A DNA stretch of 64,000 nt from Candidatus Accumulibacter necessarius (GTDB lineage: Bacteria; Pseudomonadota; Gammaproteobacteria; Burkholderiales; Rhodocyclaceae): contig JAFLDL010000003.1 in the NCBI GenBank assembly GCA_017302435.1, positions 1 to 64,000 on the forward strand, read 5' to 3'. Below are positions 17,468-25,441 of this stretch, one piece after another (the first letter of the stretch is position 1; each line of letters opens with the position of its first letter). Made by a program: the position numbers and the translations under genes. Below the pieces are notes generated by a model. The model made no database searches. It was given only the letters and a program-made list of their open reading frames with translations, and had not been told where the DNA came from.

Positions 17468-18760
17468 TTACCGTCCGAGCAGCGCAGCGGCTGCATCCAT
17501 TTGTTGGTGCTCGAAGGCCGGCGCGAAGTCGTCCAGCTCTGCCGGCCGTAGTGCCACTTCCGGGCCCATTGCGACCTGTCGCCAGTTCGCTACCGCGGCA
17601 TGAACCTCGGCCAGAACGGCCAGGGCCTCTGCCTTGCCCAGCGCGAAGTAGGGCGCGCGGGCCAGCAGCATCCGCACATCGGTGATCGGTCCATCCTGTT
17701 CGGACAGCCAGGTTTTCGACTCCCGCTCCTTGTCCGGAAACGGATTGATGTCGAAGGCCGGTGCCAGACGCCATTGACCTTGGCTCACATGCAGGAAGCC
17801 GTGGTTCTGCAGGTGGTCATCCACGTTGGTGATCAGCAGGTTGAACACCAACCGGCGCCAGAGTTGCCGCACGTCCTGCGTGGGCGCATGGCCGTGGGTC
17901 CTGATGGCATCGGCGACCTCGGTGTAGCTGCGATCCTCCTCGCGCGAGGCCTGCAGCAACGACGCGGCGGATTGGTATGGGATGCGGCCGTCGGTCTCGT
18001 TGCGGTCGAAGCGGCGGATGACGGCCACCGGCACCTCGCCCAAGCGAACGACCCGAGCCGGCGCTGCATCGATGCCCGCCTGCACGGCCAGCTTCAGGGC
18101 CAGCACCTCGCCGCGGGTGACGCTGCGCGCGTCGTCCACGCTCGGGAACTTGCCGATGGCGAGCCGGCCATCCTCGTCCACCAGCGTGCACTTGGGACGC
18201 ATGCCACCCAGCGACGTGCCTTTGCCCTGCAGGTAACGCAGGTCCTCGGCGGTCTCCTGGCCCAGCTCCACCGCGCGGCTGGCGTGGAAGACACGTTCCA
18301 GTTCAATCAAGGGCGGGGTGCTGCGCCGGCCGGCCGCCGCTGCTCGATGCCAGCTGCCATCTGGATCGCGCAGGCGCAGCGCGCCGACGCGGCTGGAATC
18401 GTCCACCGCCAGCAGGTAGTCCAGTTCCGTGAGGGCCGGAAGCTTCGGATCATCCTTGCGGCGCTTGGCATGGTCGCGGGCGATAAGGCGCCGGCCCCAG
18501 GCGTCGGGCGCGGTGTCGGCGATCGCCCCATGGAACACCGAGTCGTGCGGCGAAGTCGCCCTGTGCGGCTGGTGTCCCGCCGTCAGCTGCAGATCGGCCG
18601 AGACGTTGAAACGCGCCGAGTTGGCCAACCAGCCCGCGTCGTAGGCGAAGGCGCTGTTCTCGCGCCGCCCCTGGCGGACATACACGAGCGAGCCCACCGG
18701 CAGACCTGCCTTGCCGATGCAAAGCTGAACCTGCTGGCGGATCGGGGCAATAACGGCCAT
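17468..18760 (-). CDS. hipA: HipA-type serine/threonine kinase toxin
   Basis: The protein has 430 residues, full length. It matches HipA: an N-terminal subdomain with GSLVYVRQGRRENSAFAYD, the ATP-site region KGTSLGGMRPKCTLVDEDG, then VAVIRRFDRNE, the catalytic loop LLITNVDDHLQNHGFL and the metal-binding PAFDINP. HipA toxins phosphorylate a tRNA synthetase and cause dormancy. The ATG overlaps the antitoxin stop by one base, the usual antitoxin-first order. No break is visible, so the pair is probably functional. Confidence 0.92.
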   Translation of the reverse strand: MAVIAPIRQQVQLCIGKAGLPVGSLVYVRQGRRENSAFAYDAGWLANSARFNVSADLQLTAGHQPHRATSPHDSVFHGAIADTAPDAWGRRLIARDHAKRRKDDPKLPALTELDYLLAVDDSSRVGALRLRDPDGSWHRAAAAGRRSTPPLIELERVFHASRAVELGQETAEDLRYLQGKGTSLGGMRPKCTLVDEDGRLAIGKFPSVDDARSVTRGEVLALKLAVQAGIDAAPARVVRLGEVPVAVIRRFDRNETDGRIPYQSAASLLQASREEDRSYTEVADAIRTHGHAPTQDVRQLWRRLVFNLLITNVDDHLQNHGFLHVSQGQWRLAPAFDINPFPDKERESKTWLSEQDGPITDVRMLLARAPYFALGKAEALAVLAEVHAAVANWRQVAMGPEVALRPAELDDFAPAFEHQQMDAAAALLGR

Positions 18761-19083
18761 CAGAGCGCTCCCGAGGCGCCGGACTTGCTGCGCACGCGCT
18801 TGGGCAGGCGCTCGTCCATCAGCATCAGGCCGATGTCGTCCTTGGCGGTGTCCAGCAGATTTTCCAACGCCTGGATCTCGCCGAAGACGTGCAGCGCGCG
18901 GGCAAAGAAGTGGATGGGCACTCGCAGGTCGCCTTTTTCCATGCGCCGCACGGTCGACACGGACGCGCCCATGCGCTCGGCCAGCGACGCCTGGGAAATG
19001 TGACGCCGCCGGCGGGCCAGGGAAATGTCGCTGCCAAACTTCCGAATGGCCCGTTCGACGGGCAGCGGCAGTGGGAAATCCAT
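18760..19083 (-). CDS. hipB: HipB-type XRE antitoxin
   Basis: The protein has 107 residues from the ATG at 19083, chosen over the upstream GTG because GGAG lies at a good distance. It has a helix-turn-helix: ISLARRRRHISQASLAERM then SVSTVRRMEKGDL. HipB proteins bind their own operator and neutralise HipA. It is coupled to hipA. The basic tail KRVRSKSGASGAL could contact the toxin. Confidence 0.88.
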   Translation of the reverse strand: MDFPLPLPVERAIRKFGSDISLARRRRHISQASLAERMGASVSTVRRMEKGDLRVPIHFFARALHVFGEIQALENLLDTAKDDIGLMLMDERLPKRVRSKSGASGAL

Positions 19084-19354
19084 GTCAAGCACTCTCCACA
19101 GAGCGGTTATCGGTCATTGAAGTCCGGATGGGCGTGATTTTAGAACGGCAAAGCCAACCCGGCAAATAACATTCCCCTAGGGAGCGATTAAAACGTCAAT
19201 CAGTCTTTAGCAGAGCGTCTTTTTGGTTGTCGCCAGTGATCGCCCGTGAATCCGGTCCGCCTTCGAATCCCATTCCCTGCAGCGCCAGCCCAACACCCGT
19301 CGCCGCGTCAGCTGGTGGAGCGCGCCCAGGAGCCTTGCCCTCCCTGCGCGCAAG

Positions 19355-19412
19355 GACCTGCGCTCGGACAGCACCGGCAAGCGGTGGGACATGCCGCCGG
19401 ACAGCGTGTACC
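19355..19412. repeat. 58-bp direct repeat, copy B
   Basis: This is the partner of 17297-17354 in the same orientation, on the other side of hipBA. After the repeat the two copies diverge completely. Confidence 0.7.
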
Positions 19413-19462
19413 TTCCACCTTCGATATCTGGCCATATGTGGGCACGGCTGAAAAAAGCTCTG

Positions 19463-19530
19463 GCTGCTTGACGAAGCTGGCGCAGCGGCGCTTTTTCGCC
19501 GCCCCCGGGTCAGGCATCGAGCAGCCATAT
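19463..19530 (+). repeat. copy of the yaaA stop-codon region and its flank
   Basis: It begins CTGGCTGCTTGACGA, identical to the end of yaaA (15126-15140), and continues through AGCTGGCGC and GGTCAGGCATCG in a form matching 21412-21475. It therefore joins the yaaA stop to the flank seen behind the second yaaA copy. This marks a junction between two accreted blocks. Confidence 0.65.
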
Positions 19531-19629
19531 CAAACCGGCCATCAGGTCATCGCGCTGGCACAATGGGATCTTGTACGTTACCATTTGCCACAAGCGCCGC
19601 AAGGCATCAACACAGAAAGGCAAGTAAAC

Positions 19630-19950
19630 ATGGCACTGACCCGTGATTTCAAAGAAACCGTGGCCGCGCGCGTGCAGAATGATCCGGCCTTTGCGCAGGC
19701 CCTGCTGGACGAGGCCATCACCCTGTTCGTCAACGGCGAGCCGGAGTCGGCCAAGCTGATCCTGCGCGACCTCGTCAATGCCACCGTGGGTTTCGAGGCG
19801 CTGGCCGAGGAAATTCACAAGCCAGCCAAGAGTCTGCACCGGATGCTGTCACAGTCGGGCAACCCGACCATGAGTAACATCTCGGCAGTTTTTGCGGCAA
19901 TCAAACGCGCGCTGAAGGTCGAGGTGCGCACGCAGGTGGTGATGGCCTGA
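19630..19950 (+). CDS. HigA/XRE-type antitoxin, apparently orphan
   Basis: The protein has 106 residues from the ATG at 19630 (GAAAGGCAAG upstream). It resembles the addiction-module antidote branch of XRE regulators: MALTRDFKETVAARVQNDP, ALLDEAITLFVNGEPESA, and a helix-turn-helix around FEALAEEIHKPAKSLHRML then GNPTMSNISAVFAAIKRAL. The usual RelE/HigB toxin gene upstream is absent or decayed. It could still regulate its own promoter. Confidence 0.75.
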   Translation: MALTRDFKETVAARVQNDPAFAQALLDEAITLFVNGEPESAKLILRDLVNATVGFEALAEEIHKPAKSLHRMLSQSGNPTMSNISAVFAAIKRALKVEVRTQVVMA

Positions 19951-20034
19951 TTCAGGCATCAAACCCTGCCACGCCCCCCCGCGCCACCCAATTGGTCGGC
20001 AAAGGGTTCCGCTGAAGCCAAAGAAACCTGCTCC

Positions 20035-20440
20035 ATGAACACTCTCAAGAATATCCTCCGCGAGGACATGACGAAGCGCTGCAGCAGGACATCCGGCTAC
20101 TCGGGCGTCTGCTCGACGAGGCGGTGCGCCAGCAGGAAGGCGAGGACGCGCGCGTCGCCCTCCTGGAAGAAGAACTTTCCCCTCTTCGAGACCATCGACG
20201 ATCTCGCCCGCAGCGGCGCCATCATGGATCGCTTGTTCTCGACGCCCCTGTACAAGCGCCTGCTCGCGTCGCGCGGCGCCATGCAGGAGGTGATCGCCAG
20301 CAGTCGTTCCGCCTCGCGCAAGAAGACCACCGCCATCGAAAACCTGCGCGCCATCCCCAGGGTGTTTTCCTAAGCTCGGTGTCGCCTCATGCTGCCCGGC
20401 CGGTTCGGCTTCGGTGCTGCCGTCTCCGCCTATCTCGAAC
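20035..20440 (+). pseudogene. ppc: phosphoenolpyruvate carboxylase relic with middle segments missing
   Basis: Pieces of PEP carboxylase appear in the right order with huge gaps. The N-terminal piece is DEALQQDIRLLGRLLDEAV in the +2 frame around 20070-20160. Next comes the central PLFETIDDLARSGAIMDRL with LYKRLLASRGAMQEV. The C-terminal TTAIENLRAIPRVFS then meets a stop and continues out of frame as RLMLPG.FGFGAAVSAYLE. A normal enzyme is about 900 residues; here roughly 130 codons remain. The ATG at 20035 gives a hybrid peptide only. It is a non-functional copy. Confidence 0.75.
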
Positions 20441-20540
20441 CGGGCAACGCCTGGCCTTCGTGCTGACCGCCAATCCGGTCAAGACCATTGTTGATGCGCA
20501 GCGCGAGTCCAAGCCCGGCAAACAACCGGAATAATGCCGC

Positions 20541-20800
20541 GTACCGCTCATTAAGGAAGACGAACAGCGCCAGTGGCTGGCACGCAAACTGACGGGGCCG
20601 CTGATATTGGGAGCGCCGAAATCCTGCCGCACCCACCAATTTATTTCCGCAAAGGCCATCGTGGCGGAAAACTGGTGATCTGCACGTTTGGAGGCCTCTT
20701 GAGTGTGGTTTCTTCTGAGCAGCTTATTGGCCTTCTCAAGAACGGCATCCGCCCAGCCAAATCGTTCGGCTGCGGCCTGTTGCTGGTACGGTGTCCTTGA
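20541..20800 (+). pseudogene. cas6e: cas6e (type I-E CRISPR) C-terminal relic
   Basis: One frame gives VPLIKEDEQRQWLARKLTG and, after a shift, ILPHPPIYFRKGHRGGKLVI continues through TFGGLLSVVSSEQLIGLLKN to GIRPAKSFGCGLLLV and a TGA at 20798-20800. The end matches Cas6e, whose hallmark is a G-I-G-P-A-K-x-F-G-x-G-L-L glycine-rich C-terminus. The N-terminal half is missing and a frameshift is present. Together with the lone type I-E-like repeat at 21113 it shows that a type I-E locus once stood here. Confidence 0.7.
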
Positions 20801-20850
20801 GTATCGCTAGAATAGGTGTGTAACAACCTTACGCATCAAGGAGTGTGCGT

Positions 20851-21079
20851 TATGGCTCATCGAGTCAATATCGTATTGGATGACGACGTTTGGCAGCGCT
20901 TCCAGGCCATTCCCGGTGGCGAACGTAGCCGCTTCATCAACGACGTGCTTGCGGTGGAACTGGTCAGGCGGCAGCAGCGGGAGGCGTGGGCAGCCATGCA
21001 GGCCATGCGCCACTCCTTACCACCGAGTCCTGGACGCAGCGAAGACTGGGTGCGCGACGATCGGGATGCGCACGGTTGA
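20851..21079 (+). CDS. VapB-like antitoxin
   Basis: The protein has 75 residues from the ATG at 20851, with a strong AAGGAG. The N-terminus [17 protein letters not shown] and [16 protein letters not shown] are typical of ribbon-helix-helix antitoxins (beta strand, then two helices). The TGA overlaps a TTG that begins a PIN-domain toxin reading, which breaks off after about a dozen residues. The antitoxin has therefore lost its toxin. Confidence 0.75.
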
Positions 21080-21112
21080 AAACGGTGGTGGTCGATGCCT
21101 CGGCGCTGCTCA
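21076..21112 (+). pseudogene. VapC PIN-toxin stub
   Basis: Starting at the TTG at 21076 (overlapping the vapB stop), the frame reads [13 protein letters not shown], the first strand of a PIN ribonuclease with its first catalytic Asp. Homology then stops at the edge of a CRISPR-type repeat. The frame stays open through the repeat into the yaaA fragment, so a chimeric product of about 116 residues could be made, but it cannot be a nuclease. Confidence 0.75.
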
Positions 21113-21141
21113 AGTTTCCCCGCGCTCGCGGGGATGAATCG
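21113..21141. repeat. solitary type I-E-like CRISPR repeat
   Basis: The 29-nt stretch contains the palindrome CCCCGCGCTCGCGGGG followed by ATGAATCG, close to type I-E repeats, which are 28-29 nt with CCCCGCG/CGCGGGG arms and an ATxAACCG end. It stands alone, with no second repeat within spacer distance. It sits exactly at the junction between the vapC stub and the yaaA copy. Confidence 0.7.
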
Positions 21142-21156
21142 GCCACCATGGGTCGC

Positions 21157-21423
21157 GCTTCGGAGGAGTACTTCAAGTCCCTGCAGCCGAAGAAACTGCC
21201 GGTGCCGGTGCTGCAACCGGTCTTCGAGGACTGGAGCGGCGGCCGGTTCCGCGTCATCAGCTTCTACGCCAAGCGGGCGCGCGGCCTGATGGCACGTTAC
21301 GCGATCGTCAATCGCCTGACCGACGCCGCCGGCTTGAAGGAGTTTGCGGTCGACGGCTACGGCTACGCCGACCAGGCCTCGAGCGACCGCGCCTGGGTCT
21401 TCCGGCGCCGGCTGGCAGCCTGA
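21157..21423 (+). pseudogene. yaaA: second copy of the yaaA 3' end
   Basis: The last 88 codons of yaaA, from [20 protein letters not shown] to the stop, are repeated here with roughly a dozen base differences over 260. Most are silent and the frame is kept, which suggests either recent duplication or origin from a related strain. The piece lacks the N-terminal two thirds of the protein. It forms a direct repeat with the genuine yaaA end, bracketing 6 kb of accessory genes. Confidence 0.92.
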
Positions 21424-21682
21424 GGAAGCTGGCGCGGCAGCGCTATTTTCGCAGCCCCCAGGTCAGGCATCGCACCGCCTGGTGGCTGTCGCTCATTGTG
21501 GACGGGCCGATCCGCAGAGCGCCATGCCCAAGCAAGACGTTCTGCCATAGCCTGTCGTGGGGCAACTCGTGCCTGTGGTCATCAGCGATTCGCCGCGCCC
21601 AAAATTCACGATTGACCACAGGTGATGGCGAACATACACTCTGGCTGGTGGCGTCGGATTTCCTGTCCTTCCTTGAGGAAGC

Positions 21683-21943
21683 GTGATGAACGCAGTGGTG
21701 TTCGAACATGTGCCGGTAGCCGAGCTACCGGAGAAGTGGCGAGCCCAGCTCGACAAGGCGGGTAATGCCCTCGTGACAGTGCGCATCGAGGAAGAGTCGC
21801 AGGACCAGGTACCCAAGGACTTCGCCGACGACCCGCTGTTCGGCATGTGGCGCGACCGCGAGGACATGGCGGACGTGGCCGGTTACATGCGCAAGCTGCG
21901 CGCATCGCGGTTCAACGATGACGGGGCGCAGCGCGAGGGCTGA
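21683..21943 (+). CDS. VapB-type antitoxin
   Basis: The protein has 86 residues, preceded by TTGAGGAAGCGTG. Sequence features are AELPEKWRAQLDKAGNALVT and RIEEESQ with DPLFGMWRDREDMADVAGY, the usual layout in which the C-terminal part wraps the toxin. It overlaps the next ATG by one base (TGATG), indicating coupled synthesis with the PIN toxin. Confidence 0.8.
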   Translation: MMNAVVFEHVPVAELPEKWRAQLDKAGNALVTVRIEEESQDQVPKDFADDPLFGMWRDREDMADVAGYMRKLRASRFNDDGAQREG

Positions 21944-22338
21944 TGACCGAACTCGCGCCGATGCTGATCGATTCCGATGTGCTGGTGTGGCTCACGCGCG
22001 GGCATGTGGGCGCAGCCCAGCGGTTGCATGCGATCAACCCCTGGCGCATCTCGGCGGTAACCTACATCGAGCTTGCCCAGGGCTGCCGTGCCAAGGCCGA
22101 GTTGGCACGGCTGAAAAATGGGCTGGCTGCGCGGCACACCGAAGTCGTGCCGATCACACCCGCCATCTGCGAGCGCGCCGCCGAGTTGATCGACGAGTTG
22201 GCTCTCTCGCACGGCGTGCGGCTGGCCGATGCGCTCATCGGCGCTACCGCGCTCGAGCTCAAGGCCACGCTCAGCACCGCCCACCTCAGGCACTTCGGCG
22301 CCATGCCGGGGCTCGACATCGAGGTGTTCGCGCCCTGA
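21943..22338 (+). CDS. VapC-type PIN-domain RNase toxin
   Basis: The protein has 131 residues. Acidic residues of the PIN active site are all visible: LIDSDVLVWL (Asp), ISAVTYIELAQG (Glu), RLADALIGATAL (Asp) and the late acidic stretch GLDIEVF. VapC toxins cleave tRNA or rRNA. The pair is complete and lies between the yaaA-copy block and the CRISPR locus, a common place for stabilising modules. Confidence 0.88.
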   Translation: MTELAPMLIDSDVLVWLTRGHVGAAQRLHAINPWRISAVTYIELAQGCRAKAELARLKNGLAARHTEVVPITPAICERAAELIDELALSHGVRLADALIGATALELKATLSTAHLRHFGAMPGLDIEVFAP

Positions 22339-22503
22339 ACGGCAATGCAGCGCTGGGAGGCGGTGCAGGATTCAAGACCCCGATGGCGTCGCGCACTAAC
22401 CAACCTCTTCCGGCCTTGCCACCAGAGACACGCAAGCCTTTGGCTGTCGAACACCAAGCTCCGCCCACAGGCAAAAGGGAAGACCTGACCGTGCCGATGC
22501 TGC

Positions 22504-22788
22504 TTACGCGATCGCCGCCGGCAGCCCCGTCCATACAATCCCCGCCGGCAGGCTGGCAACACCGATGCGGCCCTGGAAGCCGCGGGCTGGCAGCGGGTAG
22601 CAGCGCACGTCGTCCTCGAGCGGTTTGATCAGCTCGGCGATCTCCTCCAGGCAGCGATCCTTCGCGGCGTCACTGCCGACCAGCAGGAAAATACTGTACT
22701 CGAGCGGCGTGGCATGCTTGCACATCTCGCGATGGACGCGCAGCAGCCGGCGCGGCTCGCTGATGTCGTAGCCGATCACGAAAGCCAT
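22504..22788 (-). CDS. cas2: second Cas2-like protein
   Basis: The protein has 94 residues from the ATG at 22788, ten bases after the cas1 stop. The N-terminus MAFVIGYDISEPRRLLRV carries the YDI beta-strand with the metal-binding Asp of Cas2, followed by HATPLEYSIFLLVGSD. Length and fold pattern fit the family. It differs clearly from the other Cas2 at 23847-24134, so the locus has a cas2-cas1-cas2' order. It may be a genuine second subunit or an acquired spare. Confidence 0.75.
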   Translation of the reverse strand: MAFVIGYDISEPRRLLRVHREMCKHATPLEYSIFLLVGSDAAKDRCLEEIAELIKPLEDDVRCYPLPARGFQGRIGVASLPAGIVWTGLPAAIA

Positions 22789-22798
22789 TGCCGGCCGC

Positions 22799-23830
22799 TC
22801 AGAAGCCATCGCCCTCAGCGGCGGCGAGTGCATCCGTGCCGTCGGCTGCATCGGCTGCTTCGTCATCGATCGCTCGCGAGTTGGGCGCATCGACCGCCCC
22901 CGCCTCGACGATCGCCTCGGTAACGTCGCCAACGCTCTCCGCCAGCAGCTTGCGCAGGCGGGCGGCGAGCGGTTCCCACTCGCCATAGAAGCGGGCGCGT
23001 CCCGCCTTGCCGAGCAGGCAACCGCTCTCGGTGGTCGAGAAATCTTCGGGGCGCAGTTTCTCCGAGCGAAAGAGCATCAGCGCGTGCTGGTCGACCTCGA
23101 CCCGCAGCGGCTCGACCAGGTCGCAGGCCAGCGACTCGCGGCCGAAGTCGAGCCCATGATAGAAGCCGATAAAGGGATCGAGCCCGGCGCCGTACAGCGC
23201 GAGCACCGCCTCGGCGTGCAGCAGCGTATAGCCGAGCGAGAGCATCGCATTCACCGGATCCCGCGGCGGCCGGCGGTTGCGGCCACTGAATTTCAGCCGG
23301 TCGGGCAGCAGGTCGGCGAAGCCCTCGAAGTAGGCCGCCGCACCGGCACCTTCCAGCCCGCGCAGCGACGCAGTCGAGTGCTGTTGATCGACGGCCGCGA
23401 TGCTGGTCGCCAGCCGCTTGAGGGCCACCGTCAGCAGATAGCGCGAGTGCGGTTCGCTGTCGCGCCGTTCGGCGAGGAATGCCGCCTGCGCGCGCAGCTT
23501 GGCCTCGACGATGGCGCGTGAAAATCGCAGGCAGAAGTCGGCGTCGAGCGATAGCTGGTACTGCGCCACCCGCCGCGCGGCATCGTTGTGCGGGCGGCCA
23601 AGCAGCATCGTCGGCACGGCCTTGCGACCCGAGAGGACGACGACCCCGATGCCGCGCTCGCCCAGCTTGCCGAGCAGCGCCGAAGACACCGTCACGTCGC
23701 CGCGCATGAACACCCGCGACAGCGGCGCCAGCGGCACCGTGCCGATGCGCTCGCCGTTCTCGTAGAACACCAGCGCCTCGCCGTCGGCCTTGAGCGTCAC
23801 CCCGCGGCGGTCAACGTACAGACTCGTCAT
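22799..23830 (-). CDS. cas1: CRISPR integrase Cas1
   Basis: The protein has 343 residues. The N-terminal beta domain starts MTSLYVDRRGVTLKADGEAL. The catalytic residues appear as GLEGAGAAAYFEGF (Glu), GFYHGLDFGRESLACDL (His and acidic residue) with DLVEPLR. With Cas2 it inserts new spacers into the array. It is slightly long at the C-terminus (Asp/Ala-rich tail AAAEGDGF). No reverse transcriptase is fused. It lies 16 bases downstream of cas2. Confidence 0.95.
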   Translation of the reverse strand: MTSLYVDRRGVTLKADGEALVFYENGERIGTVPLAPLSRVFMRGDVTVSSALLGKLGERGIGVVVLSGRKAVPTMLLGRPHNDAARRVAQYQLSLDADFCLRFSRAIVEAKLRAQAAFLAERRDSEPHSRYLLTVALKRLATSIAAVDQQHSTASLRGLEGAGAAAYFEGFADLLPDRLKFSGRNRRPPRDPVNAMLSLGYTLLHAEAVLALYGAGLDPFIGFYHGLDFGRESLACDLVEPLRVEVDQHALMLFRSEKLRPEDFSTTESGCLLGKAGRARFYGEWEPLAARLRKLLAESVGDVTEAIVEAGAVDAPNSRAIDDEAADAADGTDALAAAEGDGF

Positions 23831-23846
23831 CTGTGGGTCCCTTCTG

Positions 23847-24134
23847 TCAAACGATCAGGAAAATGTCGGTCACCGGCTGCTTCGCCCGGCCGAGCATGTC
23901 GCGCGCCATCCGGGGATCGAGCTGGAAGATGTGCGCGCGGTCCTCGGTGAGATCGAGCAGTTCGCTCAGCGTGTCGCGCACCAGCCGCAGTTCGGCGGCG
24001 GTCAGCCAGCACTCGAAGAACGACTTCTGGCCGCCGATCTTGTAGCCCATCAGGAACCTGTGCACCCGGCGCCGCAACTTGGTATCGCACACGTCGTAGC
24101 AGACCAGGAAGAGGGTTCGCGCCGCATCACTCAT
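23847..24134 (-). CDS. cas2: CRISPR adaptation protein Cas2
   Basis: The protein has 95 residues. FLVCYDVCDTKLRRRVHRFL has the YDV/D motif of Cas2, and KSFFECWLTAAEL the second strand. It lies directly upstream of cas1 and 150 bases from the trailer end of the array. Cas2 is the structural core of the integration complex. Confidence 0.92.
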   Translation of the reverse strand: MSDAARTLFLVCYDVCDTKLRRRVHRFLMGYKIGGQKSFFECWLTAAELRLVRDTLSELLDLTEDRAHIFQLDPRMARDMLGRAKQPVTDIFLIV

Positions 24135-24284
24135 GGCGCCACGATAGGCCGATCCGGCTGCGATGTCAGGTGCGGCAAGCTTGCCAACATGGTTATCCCG
24201 GCAAGCCTGCCCGCCACCACCCCGGCCGGCAGGGCCAGGCTGTGACTTGCTGACGCAGCTCCTGCGGTCGGTCGGCCATGTCCT

Positions 24285-25441
24285 GTTTCAATCCCTTTGT
24301 TTTCAGGGCTGGTTACTGACTCAAGCGGGCGACGCACTCGACGATATGTAAGAGTCTTAATCCCTTTGTTTTCAGGGCTGGTTACTGACGAAGATGGTAG
24401 ACGCAAGGGCTCCGGCCACAAGTCTCAATCCCTTTGTTTTCAGGGCTGGTTACTGACACGGAATCAAAGCATGGTGCAGCAAGGTCGGGGTCTCAATCCC
24501 TTTGTTTTCAGGGCTGGTTACTGACACACGATCAACAGCAAGCTCGACCCACATCCTTGCGTCTCAATCCCTTTGTTTTCAGGGCTGGTTACTGACGTCA
24601 TGGCGGCGAACAAGTGGAGCGAACGGGACAAGTCTCAATCCCTTTGTTTTCAGGGCTGGTTACTGACCAACGGCATCCTGCACAACAACGGGTTCAAGCT
24701 CGGCGTCTCAATCCCTTTGTTTTCAGGGCTGGTTACTGACGCGACGACGGGACTTTTGAGGTCGGGGATCACATGTCTCAATCCCTTTGTTTTCAGGGCT
24801 GGTTACTGACAGCCCGCGCCTTGGGTGCCATCAACGGATTTATGTCTCAATCCCTTTGTTTTCAGGGCTGGTTACTGACAAAAATGAGCGTGAAAGTGAA
24901 TGCGCTGGATAAGTCTCAATCCCTTTGTTTTCAGGGCTGGTTACTGACATCTGTAAAACGGTATGCCGGCTTGCTGGCCTAGTCTCAATCCCTTTGTTTT
25001 CAGGGCTGGTTACTGACGAAGACGCGGCGCGGTGGCGTTGGATCACGCGCGTCTCAATCCCTTTGTTTTCAGGGCTGGTTACTGACCGCTGTTGTATTGG
25101 GCGAAGGTTGCCGAGGATGCGTCTCAATCCCTTTGTTTTCAGGGCTGGTTACTGACGTACAAGGCAGAGCGCCAGGCCGCCATCAATGAAGTCTCAATCC
25201 CTTTGTTTTCAGGGCTGGTTACTGACGAAAAAGCAATGCGCGGCGTCGAAGTCAAGGTCGACGTCTCAATCCCTTTGTTTTCAGGGCTGGTTACTGACGG
25301 CGAAGTGATCGATGGCTACGCTCCTGACTGGCGGTCTCAATCCCTTTGTTTTCAGGGCTGGTTACTGACCTGACTCCGCGAGACGTTGTTCGACGCCTGC
25401 TTTTTGTCTCAATCCCTTTGTTTTCAGGGCTGGTTACTGAC
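24285..25441 (-). CRISPR. CRISPR array, 17 repeats and 16 spacers
   Basis: The 36-nt repeats read on the plus strand begin GTCTCAATCC and end GGTTACTGAC. Read on the minus strand the repeat ends AAAGGGATTGAGAC, giving an 8-nt ATTGAGAC handle like that of type III crRNAs, so the array is probably transcribed on the minus strand. Repeats start at 24285, 24354, 24422, 24490, 24561, 24632, 24705, 24775, 24844, 24913, 24982, 25051, 25121, 25191, 25263, 25334 and 25406. Spacers are 32-37 nt. The two repeats at the low end each differ by one base (GTTTC at 24285, TCTTA at 24354), which marks the old, trailer end. Confidence 0.97.

Larger units (their letters stand above)
19084..19629. other. 546-bp gap with repeats, no intact gene
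   Basis: The gap between hipB and the next antitoxin holds copy B of the 58-bp repeat (19355-19412) and a match to the yaaA stop region (19463 on). Open frames on both strands here change partway and match nothing I recognise. Just upstream of 19630 one frame ends WHNGILYVTICHKRRKASTQKGK, which might be the wreck of a RelE/HigB-type toxin. Confidence 0.4.

Noticed and set aside
17600..19003. 467-residue plus-strand open frame
   Set aside because: It is antisense to hipA and hipB, both of which carry full sets of family motifs.
19196..19528. minus-strand open frame between hipB and the next antitoxin
   Set aside because: It crosses the 58-bp repeat and the yaaA-flank repeat, so its product would be a patchwork; no motif seen.
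24297..25373. several open frames repeating SQSLCFQGWLLT-type peptides
   Set aside because: They are translations of CRISPR repeats and spacers, not genes.
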